From assembly GCA_026770615.1 (NCBI GenBank), contig MU631516.1, positions 167,988 through 180,648 of the forward strand: a DNA stretch of 12,661 nt. Direction: 5' to 3'. A program made the position numbers and the translations under genes. Positions within the stretch are counted from its first letter, which is position 1. Every line of letters begins with the position of its first letter. Below, piece by piece: positions 1 to 7,204 of the stretch. The stretch comes from Pavlovales sp. CCMP2436 (taxonomy: Eukaryota > Haptophyta > Pavlovophyceae > Pavlovales). The notes beneath the pieces were generated by a model. That model saw only the letters and a list, made by a program, of their open reading frames with translations. It ran no database searches and had not been told where the DNA came from.

Positions 1-103
1 CACCAACCTCACCTCTACCACCACCATCCCTGCTGCCAGGACTAACGTCTGACGTCGACCAAGTCAGTGAGTGAACAACACCTGTTGAACCATGCTGAGC
101 CGC
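1..103 (-). repeat. Family Y repeat, truncated by the window edge
   Basis: 101 of 103 bases match 6136-6238. On the minus strand it begins GCGGCTCAGCATGGTTCAAC directly after a (TA)n run. Bases 114-141 (TGGTAGAGATGAGGTTGATG..) are the inverse of its far end, so this copy has terminal inverted repeats of ~25 bp. Confidence 0.9.
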
Positions 104-113
104 TATATATATA

Positions 114-141
114 TGGTAGAGATGAGGTTGATGGTGAACTC
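114..141. repeat. Inverted terminal piece of the Y copy at the window start
   Basis: Reverse complement of the outer sequence seen at 1-20 and, more completely, at 6128-6155 (GAGTTCACCACCAACCTCAC), with small gaps. It closes the element at the left edge of the window. Confidence 0.7.
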
Positions 142-330
142 GTACATAGCGGATGCCACAGGCTCCTCCCCGACAGGTCATAATTATAAGCAGATTTTAT
201 GATTTAGGCATGTTAGTTACCTGTACCTGCATCCCAAAAAAATCTTCGCTGTGCTAATGAAGGCCGCAGGCGTGAATAATAAATAACTTGGCAACTTGTT
301 CATATTCGATTTTTTTATCGCCTGTCAGAT

Positions 331-412
331 ATCTGACTAAATTGACCGGTGATGACCAAAGATCCGTCAGATTCAACTAAATTTGACCGGTGGAATGACC
401 GAAGATCTGCGT
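331..412 (+). repeat. Short diverged tandem duplication
   Basis: ACTAAATTGACCGGTGATGA and ACTAAATTTGACCGGTGGAA recur ~40 bases apart, each followed by CC(A/G)AAGATC. Two units only. Confidence 0.6.
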
Positions 413-445
413 TGGAAAACTTCCACACAGTTAAGTATGGCCCTT

Positions 446-497
446 CAACACACCCGCAAATGCCCTAGGCCGGCGTTGAGGGAGGTGGCTTTTTGTT
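446..497 (+). repeat. Family E repeat, copy 1
   Basis: CAACACACCCGCAAATGCCC through GAGGGAGGTGG resembles 4298-4352 with scattered changes (roughly three quarters identical by eye). Confidence 0.6.
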
Positions 498-549
498 GGA
501 CACGCCGGTCTACTTCTTCTCTCGACTAGTCCTTGCAGCGCTAGTCGGT

Positions 550-571
550 GCCCGTCGAGAAGTCGACGGGC
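550..571. other. Perfect 9-bp hairpin, GAAG loop
   Basis: GCCCGTCGA, loop GAAG, TCGACGGGC. It stands in sequence with no recognised gene. It could be part of a structured RNA or of an old inverted-repeat end. Confidence 0.6.
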
Positions 572-940
572 GGCAGGTTCACATTAGATTACACGATCTT
601 CGACGAACGGAGACGATCAGTTCAAAAGCTGAGCGACTCAAGACTGCGACCTCTGAATAGCACCACCATCCAGTTGCAGCGACCGAAATAGTCGCGTCAG
701 CAATCCTTGTTGCTATATCGAGCCATCACTCATCACTGTGCTGTGGCTGCATATCTACCGAGTAGAATGAACCAACCCAGCAACTGGTTCCCGTATGACA
801 CGGGTTGTGGCCAGTAAGTGTGTGCGGTGCTGTGTGCTGCGGGCAGGCATGTAGGCAGTATAGCTTGGGTATATGCAATAGCCCTGATCAGTAGCTATAA
901 GAGCATATACAATAGCCATACCGCCAACACTTTTATGATA

Positions 941-1104
941 CAGGGGATCGCGGGCAATAAGAACGGCGCTTTTTGAGGCTGAGGCTGAGTTTCTTAGCAA
1001 ATTACATGCAAACAATGCTTAAACTTGCTTAATTACATACAAACAATGCAAAAAAGAGGCTCAGTTTCTTAACACGACGGTTTCTTATTGCCCGCGATCC
1101 CCTG
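941..1104 (+). mobile_element. MITE copy 1 (164 bp, TA target duplication)
   Basis: Perfect 23-bp terminal inverted repeats beginning CAGGGGATCGCGGGCAATAA, with TA directly outside both ends (939-940, 1105-1106). Inside there are two same-direction GAGGCT(G/C)AGTTTCTTA motifs and two AATTACAT(G/A)CAAACAATGC motifs. TA duplication and short size suggest a non-autonomous Tc1/mariner-superfamily element; no transposase is present. Confidence 0.93.
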
Positions 1105-1139
1105 TATCTGCAGTGAGAGGGGGTCTCATGAATATTTGC

Positions 1140-1370
1140 AGCACTTCTGGCCAGTGATGAATGAGCCCGTAAATGGGTGCGGGGGCTCATCATCAATGAG
1201 CCCGTGAGCTAACAAACAGGGTCCATTATTCACTGGCTCATTTCTGTTCATTTACTGTTCATGAAGAGCTAACGTGAATGACCGACACTAAAATTGGGCA
1301 AGTTCTTGGGCTCTTTAAAATTGGGCGAGACTTAATGACGCTTTGAAATCGGGTGAGACTTGGCATTTTA
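1140..1370 (+). repeat. Small inverted and tandem repeats between MITE copies 1 and 2
   Basis: AATGAGCCCGT occurs at ~1159 and ~1195, with an inverse GGGGGCTCATCATC between them that can pair with the first. Further on, (A/T)AAATTGGGC(A/G)AG recurs at ~1290 and ~1316, with a looser GAAATCGGGTGAGACTT at ~1345. Confidence 0.55.
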
Positions 1371-1410
1371 GCAACTCAACAACGTGCTTTTTATTACACT
1401 AAATGAGTTA

Positions 1411-1577
1411 CAGGGGATCGCGGGCAATAAGAACGGCGCTTTTTGAGGCTGAGGCTGAGTTTCTTAGCAAATTATATACATACTATTGTTAAATTTTGGT
1501 TAAAATTATTATTGAAGGGGGGAAAAACGAGGCTCAGTTTCTTAACACGACGGTTTCTTATTGCCCGCGATCCCCTG
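1411..1577 (+). mobile_element. MITE copy 2 (167 bp)
   Basis: Same termini and TA flanks (1409-1410, 1578-1579) as copy 1, in the same direction. The middle differs (TACTATTGTTAAATTTTGGT). Copies 1 and 2 flank ~300 bp of unassigned sequence. Confidence 0.93.
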
Positions 1578-1591
1578 TACCAATATAGAAA

Positions 1592-1910
1592 GGTGTGTGT
1601 GTGTGTGTGGGTGGGTGGTGGAGGGGGGGCAGCAGGTGGTGGGTTGCAGACAGTCATCAGAGGCGTTCTCCGAGCGTGTGGACACTCAATTAGTCACCCA
1701 GGTGGCGTGCCTAGACGTCGAACACCGATCGCGTCTGCCGTCGGAGGTGGTATGCGCCCTCGGCCCCCTCATCGGGGTTGTTGTCGCCGTCGCGCCAGTG
1801 AGTGCGCCGGTGCCGCCATTGCCAGTGCGCTCCATTCGCGCGCGCGATGATGATTGTCAGGCGGCAGGGACATTGGAAAGCCCTCCATATGTATGCAGTG
1901 TGTACCTGAT
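1592..1910. other. GT microsatellite and G+C-rich island between MITE copies 2 and 3
   Basis: A short (GT)n run and a G-rich stretch (to ~1650) lead into ~200 bases of G+C-rich DNA with open frames on both strands, for example plus 1561-1938. The frames run into the MITEs on both sides and match no family that I know. The composition resembles the coding islands, so a displaced exon fragment cannot be excluded. Confidence 0.4.
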
Positions 1911-2034
1911 GAGACGTACAGGGGATCGCGGGCAATAAGAATGACGAATTTTTAGCTTGAGGCGAGCTTCTTAGCAAATTACATACAAGTTTACAATGCT
2001 TAAATTTTCTTGATTTACATGTATATATATATCA

Positions 2035-2180
2035 GCGGCTCAGCATGGTTCGACAGGTGTTGTTCAGTCACTGGCTTGGTCGACGTTAGGCTGAGGTCGA
2101 GCGATCGACCCAAACCCTCATGCACCAGCACTCACGCCAAAGGGTGTGAGTGTGTGCGCCCCGGCCCCCACGCCCCGCCT
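2035..2180 (+). repeat. Family Y repeat inside the cassette that splits MITE copy 3
   Basis: Matches 7286-7431 at 139 of 146 positions. It follows a GTATATATATATCA run, like the other Y copies. The first ~60 bases are shared by all four copies; the rest (GCTGAGGTCGAGCGATCGAC onward) is shared only with the 7286 copy. Confidence 0.9.
2129..2152. other. Hairpin inside Y repeat (first copy)
   Basis: CACTCACGCC, loop AAAG, GGTGTGAGTG: a 10-bp stem with one G-T pair. The equivalent in the other long Y copy is perfect. Confidence 0.6.
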
Positions 2181-2221
2181 CGGCCGCGCCTCGGCCGCCG
2201 CAGCCTTGCCGTGGCGGGATC

Positions 2222-2930
2222 GCAGGGAGCAGCATCGTCTTCGTAGCCTTGGTAGCCTCGAGCGGCGTCTCCGTGTGCGGCCCGCCGCCGCGCGCAGCAG
2301 CGCCCTCCGCAAGCGCGCGACACACATTCACTTGAGGACCCGAGCGAGACGGGTGGTCGAGAGGTGCCAGCGAGTACCTCAAGTGGACAGCATCGCGACG
2401 CTGCGAGCACGCACACTGCGGCGGCCGCAGGAAGCAGCATCGTCGTAGCCTTGGTAGTCTTGAGCGGAGTCTCCGCGTGCGGCCCGCCGCCGCGCGCAGC
2501 AGCGCCCACCGCAGCGCGCGACGCACATCCGCTTGAGGACCCGAGCGAGACGGTAGGTCGAGAGGTGCCAGCGAGTACCTCGAGTGGACAGCATCGCGAC
2601 GCTGCGAGCGCGCACACTGCGGCGGCCGCAGGAAGCAGCATCGTCGTAGCCTTGGTAGCCTTGAGCGGCGTCCCCGCGTGCGGCCCGCCGCCGCGTGCAG
2701 CAGCGCCCACCGCAGCGCGCGACGCACATCCACTTGAGGACCCGAGCGAGACGGGTGGTCGAGAGGTGCCAGCGAGTACCTCGAGTGGATAGCATCGCGC
2801 CGCTGCGAGCGCGCACACTGCGGTGGTCGAAGGAAGCAGCATCGTCGTAGTAGCCTTGATAGCCTTGAGCGGCGCCTCCGCGTGCTGCTCGCCACCGCGC
2901 GAAACAGCGCCCATCACAGCACGTGACAGA
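2222..2930. repeat. 201-bp G+C-rich minisatellite, ~3.5 copies
   Basis: The phrase CTTGAGGACCCGAGCGAGAC recurs at 2331, 2532 and 2733, exactly 201 bases apart, and GGAAGCAGCATCGTCGTAG marks later unit starts. Copies 2 and 3 are ~94% identical; the first and last are more diverged. Since 201 is 67 codons, any frame that is open in one unit stays open in all. This explains long frames on both strands (minus 3025-2132, 297 codons; minus 2895-2086, 269 codons; plus 2364-2792). Substitutions between copies show no preference for third positions of one frame, and one plus-frame unit gains a stop. I do not call a gene. Confidence 0.9.
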
Positions 2931-2978
2931 AGCAATAGCATGGTGGCGAAGAGCAACATCATGGTGGCGATCCGGGCA

Positions 2979-2998
2979 GCGCCCCCCTCGGGGGGCGC
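2979..2998. other. Perfect G+C hairpin in the cassette tail
   Basis: GCGCCCCCC, two bases, then GGGGGGCGC: a 9-bp stem that can fold as a tight hairpin or cruciform. Confidence 0.75.
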
Positions 2999-3145
2999 AG
3001 TTGCAGCTGCACCCTCGCGCAGCACAAGGAGCAGCGGGGCTACGATGGCGGAAGGCTATAATTTTCTTAATTTACATACAAACAATGCAAAAAAACGAGG
3101 CTCAGTTTCTTAACACTACGGTTTCTTATTGCTCGCAACACCCTG

Positions 3146-3347
3146 TATGTTACTGGACGGGGATTATGTTTCCCCATATTACCTATTTCCAAACTTGCTT
3201 GAAATAAGCTTGATACTTGACCTGCAGCTGCAGCTGAACCACCCATTTTAAAAACCACAAGAACCTTCGACAGTTGGCGCCCCAATCTCGAAAATCGGAA
3301 CCCCGCAGCACCGCCGAACTTCGCATCAGCCAACGCCGACAAGCACA
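3146..3347 (+). promoter_or_regulatory. Probable promoter and 5' leader of the GNAT gene
   Basis: About 200 bases separate the TA flank of the upstream MITE from the GNAT start codon. The stretch has no long reading frame in the gene's frame. It holds a compact self-complementary run, CCTGCAGCTGCAGCTG, near 3221-3236. No convincing TATA box was found. Calling this the promoter is inference from position only. Confidence 0.35.
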
Positions 3348-4016
3348 ATGGGAGCCTCCTGCAGCACAACGCCCTTGGCCTCCATCCTCCCTGGGAGCCG
3401 TGGCCCGCGGTCCTACAAGATGCTCACCCCGCTGGACGCCATCGCCAGCCGCAACTTCTGCGAGAGCCTGGCCTGCTGCTTCCACACGTCCATGCCGGCA
3501 GTGGCCGCCGAGGTGACCATCGAGGGCAAGGTACTCACGCTGCGCCACGCGACGGCGGCGGAGGTGATTGCTCTCCGCCACGAGGTGCACCCGCGGCTCG
3601 GCGCCTTCGAGCAGGACGACGATCGGACGACACGTCACTTTGGCGCGTTCACAACGGCGGGTGAGTGCGTCAGCTGCTGCACCTTCCTCGTGTCCACGCC
3701 ACCGGCCGAGAAGGCGAGCCTGCCCATGGGTGGTGTGCTGCAGCTGCGCGGCATGTCCGTGGACAAGAGCATGGCACGCCGCCGGCTCGGCTCGACTCTG
3801 CTTGCTTTCGCGGAGGACGTCCTTCGCGCCGAGAACCACTCCGACTCCGCGCTCAAGGTTGTGGTTTGGACAAACGTCTACGACCGCAAGGAGGCATTCA
3901 ACTTCTTCGAGGCGCAGGACTGGAAGATGGCGTCTAAGAGGCATTCGCCGTGGCCCGCGACGGCAGAGGTCGCCGAGCCGCACTTCGTCCTATACAAGGA
4001 GTTCGGGGCCAAGTAG
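3348..4016 (+). CDS. GNAT-family N-acetyltransferase, intronless, possible N-terminal acylation
   Basis: A 222-residue uninterrupted reading frame with strong G/C bias at third codon positions. The start has a good eukaryotic context (A at -3, G at +4). Residues 1-50 are a non-conserved leader that begins MGASCS, which fits an N-myristoylation signal (Gly2, Ser6) with a cysteine at position 5 that could be palmitoylated. Residues 60-222 look like a GNAT domain: 'LTLRHATAAEVIALRHEVHP' (64-83) and a 'RHFGAF' strand (96-101), then strand beta4 'LQLRGMSVD' (131-139) leading into the acetyl-CoA pyrophosphate-loop-like 'RRRLGSTLL' (144-152), then 'WTNVYDRKEAFNFFEAQDWK' (174-193), the usual C-terminal motif with Asn176 and paired aromatics. 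The order matches the bacterial-type GNATs with an LR-x-x-VL-x-P start. GNAT enzymes move acetyl from acetyl-CoA to an amine; the substrate here cannot be read. The pyrophosphate loop is degenerate (RRRLGS rather than RGxGxG/A). The right end of a MITE lies ~200 bp upstream. No intron is needed. Family assignment is firm; the specific function is unknown. Confidence 0.88.
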   Translation: MGASCSTTPLASILPGSRGPRSYKMLTPLDAIASRNFCESLACCFHTSMPAVAAEVTIEGKVLTLRHATAAEVIALRHEVHPRLGAFEQDDDRTTRHFGAFTTAGECVSCCTFLVSTPPAEKASLPMGGVLQLRGMSVDKSMARRRLGSTLLAFAEDVLRAENHSDSALKVVVWTNVYDRKEAFNFFEAQDWKMASKRHSPWPATAEVAEPHFVLYKEFGAK

Positions 4017-5207
4017 CTCCCGTCACGTCCTTCGCGGACGTTTGCGCCTGCCGCCTGGCCTCGTCACTACCGGATTGGAGAACGGTTGTGTCTGAGCGGT
4101 GATGCCAGGCGCATCATAATGCGGAACAATCTTGCCATCTACGGCTACGGCGAGCGAGACACTGACAGGTCGGTCCCACTCAAGAACTCGTGCAAACCTA
4201 AAAGTAAAAGTACAAAAAAGCAAAAGTCTAAATAGTCATTAATTACTATAAGTCTAAATTGGTCTAAATTGAGTAGTTATCATTATGACCCTGTAGTCAA
4301 CACAACTCGCAAACGCCCTATGGCCTATGCGCTGAGGGAGGTGGGTTTCATGTTATCTATAGTGGGAGGGGGCGCTCAGCCCCCCTGAGCCGCGTACAGA
4401 AAAAGGCGTAACTGCCCGAGATTCGGCTCGGAGTTCCCAGCGGGACCTCCCAAAGTTCAGACCTCGGTAAAGTCCTGGGTCCGAGTACACACGAGCGTTT
4501 GTGAGTCAAATGGAGAAAAGCGCGTCTACGCGAAGGTTTTCTATTTCGCGAGGGTTTTTCATTGGCCTTTTTCCGCGTTTACGCGAAGATTTGGGGGGGG
4601 GGGGCTTTTTTTCGCGTGAGAAGAGAAGAGGTCCCTCGGAAGGTCCCTAAAGAGATTTCTTTACGCAGCCCCTGAGCAGCAATTAGCCTTGATGAAGATG
4701 GCTACACTGTGTGTGTGCTCGACTACTGGTACACACGGCAGACGTGGCCCACAACGCGCCGCCTGTCAGTGAGTGATATGGGATTGGGAGGGATGCGAGC
4801 CGGTTTGATGCACCTAAATGCGGTCCCCAAATCCCGCGAGCAGGCTGAACGACGCGCTGTAGCAGCATGCCGTACATCGGCTAAATTAGTAGTTACTGCA
4901 GTTTACCAAAGTGTAAATGCATATGGGTCAAAACCGGAAATTAGTGAAATCAGGGCGGGGGAAATTGCGACGAAAAAGTCGGGTGAAAATCCTCCGGAGC
5001 AACAACAACAAAATAAATTAGTTACAGCGCCCCCCATTCACGAATCTGCCGCCAACTCCGCCATGTACCCCTTCGGCTTCAGTCACCTAAATAATTTAAT
5101 TCAACCATGACTTTCTTTTCGCTTCCGAGCACCAGGAGAACCGGATTTTTTTTTTTTTTACGGCTAGACAAGAAGGGGGTGGGGGGGGTGATACATCAGA
5201 TCTGCTG
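4017..5207. other. Gene-free stretch after the GNAT gene
   Basis: Contains the presumed GNAT 3' end, family E copy 2, a region with GCGT(C/T)TACGCGAAG at ~4524 and ~4577, a 12-base G run near 4593-4604, and a T run near 5147. A 133-codon plus-strand frame (4709-5110) has no recognisable domain and unremarkable composition; I leave it out. Confidence 0.5.
4298..4352 (+). repeat. Family E repeat, copy 2
   Basis: CAACACAACTCGCAAACGCC through GAGGGAGGTGG, same direction as the copy at 446. Confidence 0.6.
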
Positions 5208-5209
5208 TA

Positions 5210-5375
5210 CAGGGGATCGCGGGCAATAATAAACCGCAACATTAAGAAACTTAGCCTCGTTTTTTGTGCCCTTCAATAGTAATTTCAGCAAAATTTAACC
5301 ATGGTTTGTATGTATTTTGCTAAGAAACTGAGCCTCAGCCTCAAATTCGCCGCTCTTATTGCCCGCGATCCCCTG
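5210..5375 (-). mobile_element. MITE copy 4 (166 bp), reversed
   Basis: Same 23-bp ends and TA flanks (5208-5209, 5376-5377). The internal GAGGCT and AAGAAACT motifs read on the minus strand. The left end has AATAATAAAC where the consensus has AATAAGAA. It sits in a GATACATC-rich stretch that continues on its right side. Confidence 0.92.
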
Positions 5376-5465
5376 TATCGCAAATTGTATCGTGTATCGG
5401 ATACATCAGTCATCACCGATACATCGCGATACAGCTGATGTATCGTGTATCGCGATTCACAGCTC
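5376..5465. repeat. GATACATC/TATCG-rich imperfect palindrome cluster
   Basis: GATACATCAG and its inverse CTGATGTATC flank CGATACATCGCGATACAG, and TGTATCG recurs several times. GATACATCAG is also present just left of MITE copy 4 (near 5190), so that MITE probably landed inside this cluster. Confidence 0.65.
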
Positions 5466-6014
5466 CCGGGACCTAGCGTGGGTTATGTATCTGCTGCATC
5501 GCTGCCGGCAATGGCTCAGGTCAGAGGACGACCATCTTGAGCGCTTCGCCGAAGACAACAACGAAATGTGGCCAGTAAATTTTAATTATATGTATCTGCA
5601 GTAGATTCGTATCTAAATTTTTATAAAAATTGACGCCCAATAACTAACATGCCTCTTAAATTACATACGAAAAATTCAAAATGCTACATACTGCATCCAA
5701 AATTTCTCACATTTTAATATTCTCATCGTTGTGCTAAATACTGTATCCACCAATCTCCCATTTAAAAAAGACCACTTTGTTAGTTACTGATTTACTACCC
5801 CACACATTCAAATTCACAAATTTCTGATAAATGTATAGAATAGAGCTCTCCGAGACGAATCCAGCAAGCCTAGAGCGAGCTCTGTCTTCAATTATGGAGG
5901 CGCACAGTGCTCAGGATGGTCGTCCCCCACTTGCGGACTGACCGGGGGTGACCGAAGCCATAGCCTGCTTTCTTAACGCCCGTCTATGTATGACTGCGTG
6001 TGTAAATGCTGCTA
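5466..6014. other. Gene-free, largely A+T-rich stretch
   Basis: Apart from a partial echo of TACTG(C/T)ATCCA(A/C) at ~5689 and ~5740, nothing recognisable. No frame above noise. Confidence 0.5.
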
Positions 6015-6045
6015 TATAATTTATTCCGCTCGAGTCCTCTCATCG
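6015..6045 (+). repeat. Family W repeat, short copy
   Basis: TATAATTTATTCCGCTCGAG followed by TCCTCTCATCG, identical to the first 31 bases of the copy at 10369. Confidence 0.8.
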
Positions 6046-6127
6046 TGCTGTTTGGCAAATGTCCTAAGATTTCTAGCCTAATCAGCAACGATGAAGTGAT
6101 GGGGGGGGAGCCTGTGGCAATTGCTAG

Positions 6128-6238
6128 GAGTTCACCACCAACCTCACCTATACCACCACCATCCCTGCTGCCAGGACTAACGTCTGACGTCGACCAAGTC
6201 AGTAAGTGAACAACACCTGTTGAACCATGCTGAGCCGC
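6128..6238 (-). repeat. Family Y repeat
   Basis: Nearly identical to the copy at the window start, with its outer end complete (GAGTTCACCACCAACCTCAC). Its inner edge meets TATACAAATATAA and then a family Z repeat. The opposite terminal piece seen at 114-141 is missing. Confidence 0.88.
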
Positions 6239-6251
6239 TATACAAATATAA

Positions 6252-6382
6252 ATTAATGTAGGGGGGTTCGGGCTGGCGGTACGTTTCAAGTTCAAGTCAG
6301 GCTGATCTTAGCGCTCCGACGCAGGCTCCTACGCACTACGCCGAAGTGGGGAGCTGGTAGAAGTGGTGGATGAGGAGGAAGC
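6252..6382 (-). repeat. Family Z repeat
   Basis: Reverse complement resembles 9420-9548 and part of 11281-11375. All three share CCCACTTCGG, a GTAG-rich block, CTAAGATCAGC, ACCGCCAGC and a final CATTAAT. This copy separates a Y repeat from a family A repeat that are adjacent in the 7205-7431 arrangement. Confidence 0.85.
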
Positions 6383-6449
6383 AGAAATCAAAGCGCTGGA
6401 GTCGCTGCGCAACGCGGGACCGACCGGCAGTGCGCTTATATATGTTGAC

Positions 6450-6519
6450 TGATAGGGATTCAAGCTGGCGTCTGACTGTTCTGAATGTTTTGCTGGTCTG
6501 AGCGCTGCGTCGCCCATTG
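6450..6519 (-). repeat. Family A repeat, left copy
   Basis: 70-bp sequence repeated in inverse at 7205-7274 with two substitutions. A 27-bp end piece recurs at 7441-7467. Confidence 0.92.
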
Positions 6520-6710
6520 CCTGCTGCGTGCCTTAGTCGGCTGCGCTGGCTTGGGCGCCACCGCGCGTGCCGATGGATCTCCGCTAGCGTGCCCGGGCAA
6601 GGGCGTTTAGGGAGATGATCTGCTGGTTGCTGTTTGTCGTGTTCCCCCGCTGGGCAGCGATCGGGGCCAGCGCGCTCAAGCGCGCGAGCAGCAGCTACGC
6701 ATGGCCGCGT

Positions 6711-7058
6711 GCATGGCGGCGGAGGAAGCGGAACATGTCACCTGCATCACACATGGGGCACAGGTCAGGTGTTTACGGCAGGGTGCTCGGCGAAGAGCAG
6801 GTCAAGCAATCTCGGTGGGCGTCGCGTCCGGGAGAGAAGGAGGAGTAGCATCTCAGGGAGGACAGTGGGCAGCAGGAAGGCAGGTAGACAATGGTCGCTC
6901 GCCTTAATCGAGCGAAGCGTCTCGGTGGCGAGCGGCCCCAGCGGCTCGTTGGTGGCGGAGCTGCTGCCCATGCCGCCGCCAGCGCCCTCGCGCAGCGGCT
7001 CGGTGAGCTCCTCCTGCGGCTCAAAGAAATCGAACTGGCGCCAGCGAAAGGAGCCCAT
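6711..7058 (-). pseudogene. Broken inverted duplicate of the VPS11 5' end
   Basis: Reading the minus strand from the ATG at 7058-7056 gives the same N terminus as the VPS11 copy at 7958 (MGSFRWRQFDFFEPQ). There are few changes, including Ala to Thr in the GSSSAANEP stretch and one extra Leu codon in the later Leu run. The frame stops at 6765 after 97 codons, like the unspliced plus-strand copy. The intron-like stretch and the ATGCAG acceptor are both kept, so the duplication was made from DNA rather than spliced RNA. Similarity ends abruptly at 6711, about 30 bases into exon 2, before any propeller-blade residues. What follows on the minus strand is unrelated, so this copy cannot make VPS11. 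High similarity even in noncoding parts implies a recent event. Confidence 0.8.
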
Positions 7059-7203
7059 TTGGAGTGGCTCAACTTTTTTTAAAACAAAAAAAAACGGGAC
7101 CGCAGCTCGGTCGCGTCGCAACGTTGAGCACACGTCTGCACCTGGGGAAAAGCGAGATATTGGCAATAATTTTTTAAAAAAACTGACTGGTAAAAATTTG
7201 TGC
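6711..7203 (-). repeat. Left arm of a ~493 bp inverted repeat (VPS11 5' region)
   Basis: Near-identical to 7809-8302 in reverse complement, with a 605 bp spacer. The arm covers ~145 bp of 5' flank, exon 1, the putative first intron and ~30 bp of exon 2. Differences are mostly a shortened and interrupted T tract before the ATG, single substitutions and one codon-sized indel. Confidence 0.93.
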
Positions 7204-7204
7204 A

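Larger units (their letters stand above)
142..938. other. Gene-free stretch before MITE copy 1
   Basis: No coding region is supported. Apart from the short duplications and the hairpin listed separately, there is a small direct repeat, AT(G/A)CAATAGCC, near 868 and 906. The reading frame on the minus strand around 1015-755 crosses the MITE end and is not a gene. Confidence 0.6.
2021..3059. mobile_element. Cassette inserted in MITE copy 3: Y repeat, minisatellite, tail
   Basis: The interval is absent from the three intact MITEs and is bordered by an 18-bp near-duplicate. In order it holds a TA run, a Y repeat (2035-2180), a G+C-rich linker, ~3.5 copies of a 201-bp tandem unit and a tail with a strong hairpin at 2979-2998. 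It moves as a unit only if the 18-bp duplication is a target duplication; stepwise growth is the alternative. Confidence 0.6.
1919..3145 (+). mobile_element. MITE copy 3, split by a 1,039 bp cassette
   Basis: Left part 1919-2020 and right part 3060-3145 together make one MITE of ~170 bp with TA outside both ends (1917-1918, 3146-3147). The left terminus matches the consensus; the right is altered (GCTCGCAACACCCTG), so this copy may be older or inactive. At the break, AATTTTCTT(G/A)ATTTACAT appears on both sides (2003-2020 and 3060-3077) but only once, in related form, in intact copies. Confidence 0.88.

Noticed and set aside
1561..1938. 125-codon plus-strand frame and overlapping frames between MITE copies 2 and 3
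   Set aside because: The frames begin and end inside MITE sequence, and overlapping open frames exist on both strands. No family resemblance.
2047..2056. GGTTCGA as a Pol III B box in the Y repeat
   Set aside because: The other Y copies have GGTTCAA or GGATCAA and no A box lies at the proper distance upstream.
2086..3025. Long overlapping reading frames on the minus strand (297 and 269 codons)
   Set aside because: They lie on a 201-bp tandem repeat of high G+C content, where several frames are open on both strands. Copy-to-copy substitutions do not favour any frame. Kept as a finding, not as a gene.
4709..5110. 133-codon plus-strand frame
   Set aside because: No domain, no compositional shift matching the two coding islands, and no recognisable motif. 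Length is within chance.
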